Below, piece after piece: positions 1 through 8,053 of a stretch of DNA of 12,159 bases. Each line of letters starts with the position of its first letter. Position 1 is the first letter of the stretch. The stretch covers positions 1 through 12,159 of the forward strand of contig JAAZVO010000061.1 in assembly GCA_018623405.1 (NCBI GenBank). The letters run 5' to 3'. Under the pieces are notes generated by a model. The model ran no database searches. It was not told the DNA's origin and was given only the letters and a program-made list of their open reading frames with translations. The position numbers were made by a program, and so were the translations under genes. This stretch comes from Crocinitomicaceae bacterium (GTDB taxonomy: Bacteria; Bacteroidota; Bacteroidia; Flavobacteriales_G; Salibacteraceae).

Positions 1-1405
1 ATGGTGTAAGCTTTGATGTTGGGTTTTTGTAGAATTTTATTTTTTCAACGGCATTGCTATCTAAAAAAATGATGAGGTCTTCAGCAGTGGCATCATTTAC
101 CCCAATGTAGGAGCCATCTTCCTCTTTGGCGTAATACATTGTTTTACCATTTCCTTTTACATCAATTTTTACTAGGGCTCCATCTCTAAAAATATTCATC
201 ATGTTATTACCACTAATTTGGTTGAATTTAACCGAGTCTTCTTGGGTAATAATGAATGAATTTTCTACCATTTCCATCCATTTTATTTTGCCATCATAAT
301 TTTTTATTTGAATGTATTGTGCAGTTAACTGATTGGCATCAACCCAAATAATGGGATCATAAAATAGCTTAATTAAGCTATCAGCATTCGAAAAAACCAA
401 CGAATCACATTTTCCTGAAAGGTCTTCTTTAAAAAACTTAACCTTTCGGTAAGCATGAATTATTCTATGTTTTCTTATTGAATCGAACTCAGAAAAAAGG
501 GTATCTCCGTGTAAAAAGAAGGAGTCTTCATCAAAAATCTGAATTAATAAAGCCTGTCCGGTAACCAGTGAGGTACTGTCTAATTTATTATGAATGGCAT
601 AGTTGCCCTTTACAATAAAATCTTCTGTAGTATCAGTTATTTCGGCATTGCCATGCATCCACCCAATATCATTTTCTAAATCGTACCTGATAGAATCTGC
701 TTTAAGCGACTGATTTTCGTTTTGGATAAACGCATTCTTTACAAACTCAGAAGCTTTTCCATCTTTATCGTAAAATCCTCTTTCGCAATAGATGTAAGTG
801 CTGTCGCTCCAAATCTCTGTTGGACCGCAGAAATAGGTAATGTTAGAGGCGTTGTTTTGATGAAGCGTATCAGATTTTATGGTGTAATCATCTGAAACAA
901 GCACTACCGAATCTTTAAAATGAAAAAATTTGGTATCAGGGAAGTAATAGCCAATTCCTGAAGTAAGCTTAATATCATCTGAAGTATTGATAATTTCTCC
1001 GCCACCTTGGTAAAAAGCAAATCTATCTTCTCGGTTATAGTCTAGGTAGTTTGTGGTTAAGGTTGTTTCAGCATCTTTTAATACAATATTTCCGCTTAGC
1101 TTGGCATATTTTGAGTTGCCATCATAATTTAAAACATCTCCGGTAAGGCTCATGTCATTCCCCTCAACTATTCGGATATTGTTAAAAGCCTCAAAACTGT
1201 TGGTTTCAGAATAGAAGTAAGCACTATCGCAATACATAAATGTTTGCTCTTGCTTAAACACCACGTTACCAATAAGGCGCTTGGCATTGTTACCTGATGA
1301 TTTATCGAAAATTAAGTCATCGGCATGCACAATTTCTAGCTTTTTTGCTTTTTGAGCAAAAACAACTATGGGGAAAATAAGAAGTAGAAAAAGCGCTTTT
1401 TTCAA
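1..1405 (-). CDS. OstA-like periplasmic protein (LptA/OstA family), 3'-truncated by window edge
   Basis: Open frame of 468 complete codons running off the left edge, so the C-terminus is missing. The N-terminus is a clear signal peptide (KK at 2-3, hydrophobic stretch about 4-16, FAQ cleavage-type end near 16-18). It is followed by a beta-rich repetitive region typical of the OstA/LptA fold: segments such as RLIGNVVFKQEQTFMYCDSA (residues 43-62) and a similar one around 98-125 (KLSGNIVLKDAETTL) recur with G-N/D-V and D-x-A/L-x-Y patterns. This family is thought to help carry lipopolysaccharide across the periplasm to the outer membrane. That is a family-level inference and has not been shown for this copy. 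The frame has no ATG between its upstream stop and the signal peptide. TTG at 1403-1405 is the only sensible start, and an ATG-only gene caller would miss or shorten it. It lies 26 bases after purA and is probably cotranscribed. Confidence 0.85.
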   Translation of the reverse strand, partial: MKKALFLLLIFPIVVFAQKAKKLEIVHADDLIFDKSSGNNAKRLIGNVVFKQEQTFMYCDSAYFYSETNSFEAFNNIRIVEGNDMSLTGDVLNYDGNSKYAKLSGNIVLKDAETTLTTNYLDYNREDRFAFYQGGGEIINTSDDIKLTSGIGYYFPDTKFFHFKDSVVLVSDDYTIKSDTLHQNNASNITYFCGPTEIWSDSTYIYCERGFYDKDGKASEFVKNAFIQNENQSLKADSIRYDLENDIGWMHGNAEITDTTEDFIVKGNYAIHNKLDSTSLVTGQALLIQIFDEDSFFLHGDTLFSEFDSIRKHRIIHAYRKVKFFKEDLSGKCDSLVFSNADSLIKLFYDPIIWVDANQLTAQYIQIKNYDGKIKWMEMVENSFIITQEDSVKFNQISGNNMMNIFRDGALVKIDVKGNGKTMYYAKEEDGSYIGVNDATAEDLIIFLDSNAVEKIKFYKNPTSKLTP

Positions 1406-1431
1406 AATGCGTGTTAAATACGCAAAAGAAG

Positions 1432-2718
1432 CTACTTTATTTCAAAAGCTTCTCTTTGGATGGTTTGTTTTCTATCTGGGCCAACCGAAACAATAGCGAT
1501 TGGAATGCCTATTTCTTTTTCTAAGTAGTTAATATAGTCTTTTAACTCCTGTGGAAGTTCATCTTCAGTGGTTAAACCGGTAAGATCTGTTTTCCAACTT
1601 TTAAAAGTTTTGTAGATTGGATGAGGCTGCTCTTCAATAGAGTAGGGGAAAACATCTGTTATATCGCCATTTACCTTGTAGTGCGTACAAACTTTAATGT
1701 TTTCTACCTCGCTTAATACATCGGCTTTCATCATGATGAGTTTAGTAACTCCATTAAGCATCACAGTATATTTTAATGCAGGAAGGTCTAACCATCCACA
1801 TCTTCTAGGTCTGCCTGTAGTTGCGCCAAACTCGCTTCCAACAGCGGCAATGGTTTTTCCATCTTCATCAAAAAGTTCGGTAGGAAAAGGTCCACTTCCA
1901 ACTCTTGTGCAATAAGCTTTAAAAATACCGTAAACCTCTCCAATTTTATTGGGTGCAATACCTAAACCAGTACAAGCTCCTGCTGCAATAGTGTTGCTTG
2001 AGGTAACAAAAGGGTAAGATCCAAAATCTATATCTAACAGTGAGCCTTGGGCACCTTCAGCCAAAACACGTTGTTGCTTGCTTACTTGTTTATTTAGATA
2101 ATATTCACTATCAATTATTTGAAGTTTTTTTATCCATTCTACACCTTCAAAAAAAGCAGCTTCCATTTCTTCTAGTCCTACTACTACAAAGCCATCATAC
2201 CGCTGTAAGAGGTCTAAATGCTTACCTTTTAGTTTGTTGTATTTTTCTTTAAATGTTGGTAATTCAATATCGCCAATACGCAAGCCATTGCGCCCTGTTT
2301 TATCCATGTAGGTTGGACCTATACCTTTTAGTGTAGAGCCAATTTTCTCTTTGCCTTTTGAGGCCTCAGAGGCCGCATCAAGCAATCTGTGAGTTGGTAA
2401 AATTAAATGGGCCTTTCTTGAAATTAATATGCGTTCTCCAAAAGGAACATCCATTGCTTCAAGCGCTTCCAACTCTTTTTTAAGAATCACAGGATCTACA
2501 ACCACGCCATTTCCAATTACATTTTTGGCATTTTGTCTAAAAATGCCTGAAGGAATGGTATGCAAAACGTGTTTTTTATCTTGGAATTTAAGGGTGTGCC
2601 CTGCATTGGGTCCACCTTGAAACCTAGCAATTACATTGTAATAAGGGGTAAGTACATCAACTATTTTTCCCTTGCCCTCGTCTCCCCATTGAAGGCCTAA
2701 TAATACGTCCACTTTCAT
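1432..2718 (-). CDS. purA: Adenylosuccinate synthase
   Basis: Joins IMP and aspartate using GTP to form adenylosuccinate, the first committed step from IMP to AMP, in the cytosol. The 428-residue length is normal for the family. The N-terminus carries the GTP-binding signature GLQWGDEGKGK (residues 8-18) with the catalytic Asp13. The catalytic His41 lies in GGPNAGHT, so both have the same numbering as in E. coli PurA. The downstream GATTGRPRRCGWLDL block is the conserved IMP/aspartate-loop region. The start is an ATG two bases after the stop of the Fur-family gene, which implies translational coupling. Nothing in the protein looks truncated or unusual. Confidence 0.98.
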   Translation of the reverse strand: MKVDVLLGLQWGDEGKGKIVDVLTPYYNVIARFQGGPNAGHTLKFQDKKHVLHTIPSGIFRQNAKNVIGNGVVVDPVILKKELEALEAMDVPFGERILISRKAHLILPTHRLLDAASEASKGKEKIGSTLKGIGPTYMDKTGRNGLRIGDIELPTFKEKYNKLKGKHLDLLQRYDGFVVVGLEEMEAAFFEGVEWIKKLQIIDSEYYLNKQVSKQQRVLAEGAQGSLLDIDFGSYPFVTSSNTIAAGACTGLGIAPNKIGEVYGIFKAYCTRVGSGPFPTELFDEDGKTIAAVGSEFGATTGRPRRCGWLDLPALKYTVMLNGVTKLIMMKADVLSEVENIKVCTHYKVNGDITDVFPYSIEEQPHPIYKTFKSWKTDLTGLTTEDELPQELKDYINYLEKEIGIPIAIVSVGPDRKQTIQREAFEIK

Positions 2719-2720
2719 GG

Positions 2721-3188
2721 TTAGGATTTTTCTTTTTGTACCTTACTTCTACACTCTTTACAATGACCGTAAAAGTTAAGGTAATGGTGATTTATTTCAA
2801 CATTTAAATGATTCTCCAAAGTTGCTTTAATGTTCTCTATTCTTGGGTCGCAGAACTCCATTACTTTTCCACAATCGGTACAAATAATATGGTCGTGTTG
2901 TTGATAACCATGCGACTTTTCATATTGTGAGATTTTTTGCCCGAATTGGTGTTTTCTAATAAGGTTGCATGCAATTAATAAATCTATAGTGTTATATAGA
3001 GTTGCTCTAGAAACGCGGTATTTTTTTTCCTTCATTTTAATGTACAATCCTTCTACATCAAAATGCTCTCGCATTGAATAAATTTCATCTAAAATGGCAA
3101 AGCGCTCAGGGGTTTTTCGGTGACTGTTTTGTTTTAAAAAAGCCGAAAAAATCTTTTTTACCTCGTCTCTTGTTTCTTGATTTTTCAT
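2721..3188 (-). CDS. Fur-family metal/peroxide-responsive transcriptional repressor
   Basis: The 155-residue protein has the Fur layout. An N-terminal winged helix (about 10-85) contains the recognition-helix motif RVSRATLYNTIDLL (58-71). A metal-binding dimerisation domain follows. The histidine cluster HDH is at 98-100. Two CxxC pairs, C103/C106 and C143/C146, make the structural zinc site seen in PerR- and Fur-type proteins. H42 in EHFDVEGLY and H93 are further candidate ligands. I cannot tell Fur, PerR and Zur apart from the sequence alone; the two-CxxC arrangement is compatible with PerR. It sits between rel and purA, 30 bases after rel and 2 before purA. A short inverted repeat just upstream of its start (3191-3205) could be an autoregulatory site. 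Confidence 0.92.
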   Translation of the reverse strand: MKNQETRDEVKKIFSAFLKQNSHRKTPERFAILDEIYSMREHFDVEGLYIKMKEKKYRVSRATLYNTIDLLIACNLIRKHQFGQKISQYEKSHGYQQHDHIICTDCGKVMEFCDPRIENIKATLENHLNVEINHHYLNFYGHCKECRSKVQKEKS

Positions 3189-3190
3189 TG

Positions 3191-3205
3191 CTACTAAAAT
3201 AGTAA
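3191..3205. promoter_or_regulatory. Candidate Fur-family operator (imperfect 7-1-7 inverted repeat)
   Basis: The plus strand reads CTACTAA-A-ATAGTAA. Five of seven positions pair across the central A, with a perfect core TACTA/TAGTA. The 7-1-7 spacing is that of Fur/PerR boxes, and the site starts 2 bases upstream of the fur-family ATG in the only gap longer than 26 bases inside the operon. Short AT-rich palindromes are common by chance in such DNA and no promoter is clear next to it, so this is a weak inference. Confidence 0.3.
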
Positions 3206-3218
3206 ACCCAATAGCTAA

Positions 3219-5438
3219 TTATTCATTAGGGTTAATTCGTTCTACAGAGGTAACTCCATCTACCTTATTAAGTTTTTTAATTAAATTTTTGAGGTGTATA
3301 GTGTCATGCACAAAAGCCATGATTTTACCTTCAAAAATTCCATCTTCCGTATCAAAAGAAATAGAGCGCATGTTTACGTTCAGCTCTGCAGAAATAATTG
3401 AGGTTAAGTTATTTACCAATCCTACCTTATCAATACCACGCAATTTAATGCCAACTAAAAAGGCAATAGACTTTTGATTGGTCCATTTGGCCTTCACAAT
3501 GCGATAGGCATATTTTGACATCATGTCAATTGCGTTGGGGCATGTGGTTCTATGAATTTTGATACCCTCAAGCTTGGTAATAAACCCAAAAACATTATCT
3601 CCGGGAATGGGGTTGCAACAAGGGGCTAACTTATAATCAACACCATCTAAATCACCACCAAAAATTTGTAATCCTACGCTTCCAAACTTCTCTTTAGTAG
3701 TAATAAACTTTTCGCCCTTCCCTTTAACAGGTTTTCTTCTTGGGCGGTAAGCAATTTTAGTTCCCTCTTTCTTTAGTTTTTTAATTTGGTTGAGGTCAAT
3801 GTTCTCTAAACCAATTTGATACAATAATTCAAGCTCAGAAGCTTGTTTGTAGTATTGCGCTAACTTCTGTAGGTTTTGAGGTGAAATGTCGAGTGAAAAA
3901 AATTTCAGTTTTCGCTCCAAAGTTTCTTTTCCAAAAGCAGCAATTTTCTTTTTTTCTTCTTTTAATGCTGACTTAATGCTCGATTTTGCCTTTCCCGTTA
4001 CTACAAACTTTAGCCAATCTTCTTTAGGAGATTGTTTTTTGGATGTGATGATTTCAACTTGGTCGCCACTTTTTAAAGTGTGGCTTAACGGCACTAGTTT
4101 ATGATTTACCTTGGCTCCAATACACCTAGAACCAACTTGTGTATGAATTTCAAATGCAAAATCGAGAGCTGTTGCCTCATGAGGAAGCGTTTTTAATTCG
4201 CCCCTTGGGGTAAATACAAAAATTTCATCAGAGAAAAGATTCATCTTAAAATCATCCATGAAATCCAAGGCATCGGCACTTGGGTTTTCAAGCATTTCTC
4301 TAATTCTATTGATCCAATTATCTAAGTTGTTTTTTTCGCTTTCTTGGCCAAGGTGCTTATATTTCCAATGGGCAGCAAATCCTTTCTCGGCAATTTCATT
4401 CATACGTTCGGTGCGTATTTGCACCTCTACCCATTTTCCTGTGGGACTCATTACTGTGGTATGCAACGACTCGTAACCGTTGGCTTTTGGGGTAGATATC
4501 CAATCTCTTAACCTATCGGGATTTGGGCGGTAAAAGTCTGTAACAATAGAATATACCTTCCAACATTCCGCCTTTTCTAGTTCTGTAGGAGTTTTTAAGA
4601 TTATCCGAATCGCAAAAACATCATATACCTCTTCAAAAGGAATTTTTTTGTTTTTCATTTTGCTCCATATACTAAATATGGATTTGGTACGACCTTTAAT
4701 CTCAAAATCGAAATTGTTTTGGTCTAATTCCTTTTTGATTGGATAGATGAACTGATTTACAAATCGAGAACGTACAGCTTTTGTTTTCTGTAATTTGGTT
4801 TCAATTTCATTAAACTCATCAGGGTGAGTATATTTTAAGCAGAGGTCTTCTAACTCTGTTTTAATGTTGTAAAGTCCAAGTCGATGAGCAAGTGGCGCAT
4901 ATAGATAAAGCGTTTCTGAAGCAATTTTTAATTGCTTATCACGCCGCATAGAGCCGAGCGTTCTCATATTATGCAGCCTATCTGCTAACTTTATTAGAAT
5001 AACCCTAACATCATCTGAAAGGGTAAGCAGCATTTTCCTGAAGTTTTCTGCTTGTATAGATTGGGTTGGGTCGAAATAGACTCCTGAGATTTTGGTAAGT
5101 CCATCGATAATTTTGGCCACTTTCGGTCCAAACATTTTATCCATGTCCTTAATGGTGAGCTCAGTATCTTCAACAGTATCGTGCAACAGCGCACAAATAA
5201 TTGAAGTGGTGCCTAGCCCAATTTCTTCAGCCGCTATTTTTGCTACCGCTATAGGATGATAAATGTAGGGCTCTCCGGACTTTCTGCGCATGTCTTTATG
5301 CGCTTCCAAAGCCACATGGAATGCCCTTTTTAGCTCTTCTCTATCTTCCTTACTTTTAGAGTGTTGAGCAACCCTTAACAGCCCTCGGTAGCTGTTTAAA
5401 ATTTCTTTTTTTTCCTTTTCGGGATCGCTCTTTGCCAT
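3219..5438 (-). CDS. rel: Bifunctional (p)ppGpp synthetase/hydrolase, RelA/SpoT family
   Basis: Makes the alarmone (p)ppGpp from GTP/GDP and ATP and breaks it down, controlling the stringent response. All long-RSH domains are present in 739 residues. The HD hydrolase (about 40-190) has H61, the HDTVED motif at 86-91 and D153 in LADRLHNMRT, so hydrolysis should be active. The synthetase domain (about 240-365) has GRTKSIFSIWSKM at 249-261, VYDVFAIRI at 271-279 and the NGYESLHTTV / EVQIRT / AAHWKYK blocks. The TGS domain is about 403-465. A cysteine-containing zinc-finger/RIS-like segment (about 600-635) has CC at 607-608 and HRTTCPN at 629-635. A C-terminal ACT domain is about 660-735. With both sites intact it is probably bifunctional, as expected for a Bacteroidota RSH. 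The ATG lies 9 bases after fahA. Confidence 0.97.
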   Translation of the reverse strand: MAKSDPEKEKKEILNSYRGLLRVAQHSKSKEDREELKRAFHVALEAHKDMRRKSGEPYIYHPIAVAKIAAEEIGLGTTSIICALLHDTVEDTELTIKDMDKMFGPKVAKIIDGLTKISGVYFDPTQSIQAENFRKMLLTLSDDVRVILIKLADRLHNMRTLGSMRRDKQLKIASETLYLYAPLAHRLGLYNIKTELEDLCLKYTHPDEFNEIETKLQKTKAVRSRFVNQFIYPIKKELDQNNFDFEIKGRTKSIFSIWSKMKNKKIPFEEVYDVFAIRIILKTPTELEKAECWKVYSIVTDFYRPNPDRLRDWISTPKANGYESLHTTVMSPTGKWVEVQIRTERMNEIAEKGFAAHWKYKHLGQESEKNNLDNWINRIREMLENPSADALDFMDDFKMNLFSDEIFVFTPRGELKTLPHEATALDFAFEIHTQVGSRCIGAKVNHKLVPLSHTLKSGDQVEIITSKKQSPKEDWLKFVVTGKAKSSIKSALKEEKKKIAAFGKETLERKLKFFSLDISPQNLQKLAQYYKQASELELLYQIGLENIDLNQIKKLKKEGTKIAYRPRRKPVKGKGEKFITTKEKFGSVGLQIFGGDLDGVDYKLAPCCNPIPGDNVFGFITKLEGIKIHRTTCPNAIDMMSKYAYRIVKAKWTNQKSIAFLVGIKLRGIDKVGLVNNLTSIISAELNVNMRSISFDTEDGIFEGKIMAFVHDTIHLKNLIKKLNKVDGVTSVERINPNE

Positions 5439-5447
5439 GAATTAAAA

Positions 5448-6713
5448 TTATGTTGCAGGCAATACTTTTGATGAAACCTCACCAAACCCCATTCTAACTG
5501 AACCATTGTCGCAATAGGCTTTCATCGTAACGGTGTCATGATCTTGTATAAACTTTCTTTCGCTTCCATCATCAAGTTTCAGAGGTTTAGTGCCTTTCCA
5601 GGCCAACTCTAACATAGAGCCATAGCTATCTGGAGTAGGTCCGCTAATAGTGCCTGAAGCGAAAAAGTCTCCTGCATTAATGTTACATCCATTAATTGTG
5701 TGATGCGCAAGTTGTTGAGCCATATTCCAATACATGAATTTAAAGTTGGAATGGCAAACTTTTGAGGCTACACTATTTTCAGGAGTAATGTAAGCTTCAA
5801 GGTTGATATCAAAACTTCTTTTTCCTTCAAACTGTAAATAGGGTAGTGGGGTTGGCTCTTGAACCGGACCATCAACTCTGTATGGTTCCAGGGCGTCTAA
5901 TGTTACAATCCAAGGTGAAATGCTTGATGCAAAATTTTTGGCTAAGAATGGGCCCAATGGAACATATTCCCATTTTTGAAGATCACGTGCACTCCAATCA
6001 TTAAAAATCACCATTCCGAAAATGTAGTCTTCAGCCTCCGAAATAGAAATGCGTTCACCTAAATCCTTTCCTTGGTGCGAAATAAAAGCCATCTCCAACT
6101 CAAAATCCATTAATTTGGATGGGCCAAAAACAGGGTTTTCAGCTTCTGCAGGAAGACTTTGACCTTTTGGACGCCTAACGGGAATACCTGAAGGAATAAT
6201 TGACGAAGCTCTGCCATGATAACCCACAGGAAGGTGCAACCAATTTGGTAATAATGCGTTATTGGGGTCTCTAAACATGGTGCCAACGTTGGTAGCATGC
6301 TCCTTACTAGAATAAAAATCTGTGTAGTCTCCAATTTCTACAGGAAGGTGCATGGTTACATCTGCTTGGTTGAATAAAACCTTTTCTAAATCAGATTTTT
6401 GCTCTCTTAATTTTGGGTTTTCAGCATCGAAAAGTAATGCCAATTCATTTCTTACCGCTCTTGTTGTAGCGTTTCCCATCGCAATAAATGGGTTTAGCAT
6501 TGGGTAGCTAAATACATTTTCGTCAACCGAGGTTAAGTATCCTAACTCGAATAAGGCACTTAAATCAATTACTTTTTCTCCTAGAGCTACACCCGCGCGC
6601 TGCTCATCGTCTCCAACAGAGAAAATACCAAAGGGTAAATTTTGAATCGGAAAATCACTTCCTTCAGGAATTTCAATAAAAGATCTTCTTTGGGGATTGT
6701 TTGCTTCTATCAT
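5448..6713 (-). CDS. fahA: Fumarylacetoacetase
   Basis: Hydrolyses fumarylacetoacetate to fumarate and acetoacetate, the last step of tyrosine/phenylalanine breakdown in the cytosol. The 421 residues match the usual length of the eukaryote-like FAH family. Aligning motifs by eye to mouse FAH gives a constant offset of six. The metal ligands fall at D132, E205, E207 and D239. The catalytic His is H139 in YSSKEHAT. The substrate-contact residues are R243, Q246 and K259. An N-terminal SH3-like domain occupies about 1-125 and the beta-roll catalytic domain the rest. All key residues are intact, so it should be active. It is packed between glyA and rel with 9-base gaps on each side. No other tyrosine-degradation gene is visible in the window. 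Confidence 0.97.
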   Translation of the reverse strand: MIEANNPQRRSFIEIPEGSDFPIQNLPFGIFSVGDDEQRAGVALGEKVIDLSALFELGYLTSVDENVFSYPMLNPFIAMGNATTRAVRNELALLFDAENPKLREQKSDLEKVLFNQADVTMHLPVEIGDYTDFYSSKEHATNVGTMFRDPNNALLPNWLHLPVGYHGRASSIIPSGIPVRRPKGQSLPAEAENPVFGPSKLMDFELEMAFISHQGKDLGERISISEAEDYIFGMVIFNDWSARDLQKWEYVPLGPFLAKNFASSISPWIVTLDALEPYRVDGPVQEPTPLPYLQFEGKRSFDINLEAYITPENSVASKVCHSNFKFMYWNMAQQLAHHTINGCNINAGDFFASGTISGPTPDSYGSMLELAWKGTKPLKLDDGSERKFIQDHDTVTMKAYCDNGSVRMGFGEVSSKVLPAT

Positions 6714-6722
6714 ATTGTGGGT

Positions 6723-7994
6723 TTAGGCAAATAGAGGTAACCCCTCCATAAGCTTGTTTACTTCTGTTTTTACATTGTTAATTTCAGATTCGTTATCAGG
6801 ATTTGTAACAACTCTATCAATCAGCTCAACAATTGTGGGAATGGTATCTTCTTTAATGCCTCTAGTAGTAATTGCAGGTGTTCCTACACGAATACCTGAG
6901 GTTACAAACGGTGACTTATCATCAAAAGGTACCATATTCTTATTAACAGTAATATCGGCTTTTATCAGTGCGTTCTCTGCATCTTTTCCGGTTATGTTTT
7001 TTGAGCGCAAATCAATTAACATCAAATGATTATCAGTTCCGCCTGAAATAATTTTGTAGCCTCTGTCAACAAATTCTTGGGCCATTAATTGTGCATTTTT
7101 TACTACCTGAACACAGTAGTGCAAATATTCATCTGAAAGTGCTTCCCCAAAGGCAACTGCTTTTGCTGCTATTACATGTTCAAGAGGGCCACCTTGGGTT
7201 CCCGGAAACACAGCCGAATCTAAAAGAGAAGAGAATTTTCTAATTGCACCTTTGGGTGTTTTTAGGCCAAATGGATTATCAAAATCTTTACCTACCATAA
7301 TAATTCCGCCTCTAGGGCCTCTCAAGGTTTTATGAGTGGTAGATGTTACCACATGGCAGCAGGGCATAGGGTCGTTCAATAATCCTCTAGCAATTAATCC
7401 TGATGGATGTGAAATATCTGCAAGTAATAAAGCGCCTACCTCATCGGCAATGTTTCGAAGAGTTTGGTAGTCCCAATCTCTTGAATAAGCTGAGGCTCCA
7501 CAAATAATTAATTTGGGTTGTTCTTTTTGGGCAGTTGCTTTAACCTTATCATAATCAATAGTTCCTGTATCCGGTTCTACACCGTAAAATGAAGGTTGAT
7601 ATAATTTTCCCGAAAAGTTAACATTAGAACCATGCGTAAGGTGTCCACCATGCGAAAGGTCAAATCCTAATATTTTATCTCCCGGTTTAAGCAAAGCCAA
7701 CATTACAGCTGCATTGGCCTGAGCGCCCGAATGTGGCTGAACGTTTGCCCATTCAGCATTAAAAAGGGTTTTAAGTCTTTCTCTAGCCAAATCTTCGATT
7801 TCATCTACTACCTCACAACCTCCATAATACCTTTTACCGGGTAATCCCTCAGCGTATTTGTTGGTAAGTACGCTCCCCATAGCTTCCATAACTTGGTTGC
7901 TAGCGTAGTTCTCAGAGGCAATAAGCTCAATACCTTCTGTTTGTCTTTGTTTTTCATCTTCAATGAGATCGAAAACCTGTTGGTCTTTTTGCAT
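6723..7994 (-). CDS. glyA: Serine hydroxymethyltransferase
   Basis: A PLP enzyme that interconverts serine and glycine while charging tetrahydrofolate with a one-carbon unit. It is cytosolic and feeds purine and methionine synthesis. From the chosen ATG (7992-7994) the protein has 423 residues. An open frame nine codons longer exists, but it starts with TTG at 8021, would cover the candidate -7 box, and adds residues not usual for the family, so the ATG is preferred. Motifs, numbered from that ATG: ELIASENYAS near 23-32, the NVQPHSGAQAN block near 84-94, and the PLP-binding lysine K222 in TSTTHKTLRGPRGG. D193 and H196 lie in ADISHPSGL, a Bacteroidota-like variant of the more familiar ADMAHxAGL. 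It is the first gene of the minus-strand run, 9 bases before fahA. Confidence 0.97.
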   Translation of the reverse strand: MQKDQQVFDLIEDEKQRQTEGIELIASENYASNQVMEAMGSVLTNKYAEGLPGKRYYGGCEVVDEIEDLARERLKTLFNAEWANVQPHSGAQANAAVMLALLKPGDKILGFDLSHGGHLTHGSNVNFSGKLYQPSFYGVEPDTGTIDYDKVKATAQKEQPKLIICGASAYSRDWDYQTLRNIADEVGALLLADISHPSGLIARGLLNDPMPCCHVVTSTTHKTLRGPRGGIIMVGKDFDNPFGLKTPKGAIRKFSSLLDSAVFPGTQGGPLEHVIAAKAVAFGEALSDEYLHYCVQVVKNAQLMAQEFVDRGYKIISGGTDNHLMLIDLRSKNITGKDAENALIKADITVNKNMVPFDDKSPFVTSGIRVGTPAITTRGIKEDTIPTIVELIDRVVTNPDNESEINNVKTEVNKLMEGLPLFA

Positions 7995-8009
7995 TAATTG
8001 ATACTTTTG
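7980..8009 (+). promoter_or_regulatory. Candidate promoter for the plus-strand FAPEPP/HTTM gene pair
   Basis: TTG at 7980-7982, a 19-base spacer, then TACTTTTG at 8002-8009, an exact TAnnTTTG match. This is the -33/-7 arrangement described for Flavobacterium and Bacteroides promoters. The ATG of the plus-strand gene follows 44 bases later. The -33 element lies inside the first codons of glyA. Confidence 0.45.
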
Positions 8010-8018
8010 GTTGATTCG

Positions 8019-8026
8019 CAAATGTA
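8019..8026 (-). promoter_or_regulatory. Candidate -7 box of the glyA operon promoter
   Basis: The minus strand reads TACATTTG, an exact match to the Bacteroidota -7 consensus TAnnTTTG. It ends 24 bases before the glyA ATG, a reasonable leader length. No clear TTG/TTTG -33 element is visible 17-23 bases upstream, so the call rests on the -7 box and its position at the head of a six-gene run. Confidence 0.45.
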
Positions 8027-8053
8027 TTGATTTGGGGCCATTTTAAAGAAGAT

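Noticed and set aside
1697..2620. Several 60-70 codon frames on the plus strand opposite purA
   Set aside because: They are antisense shadows of a well-conserved enzyme gene and show no domain or start signal of their own.
3289..5194. Small frames opposite or out of frame with rel, including 4994-5194
   Set aside because: Shadow frames inside the HD, TGS and ACT coding regions with no independent features.
7995..8021. Longer glyA start at TTG 8021
   Set aside because: Non-ATG, covers the candidate -7 box, and gives an N-terminal extension unusual for the family; ATG at 7994 fits better.
8027..8053. Longer start at TTG 8027 for the FAPEPP protein
   Set aside because: Adds a polar stretch ahead of the basic-plus-hydrophobic N-terminus; ATG 8054 gives a normal membrane-anchor start.
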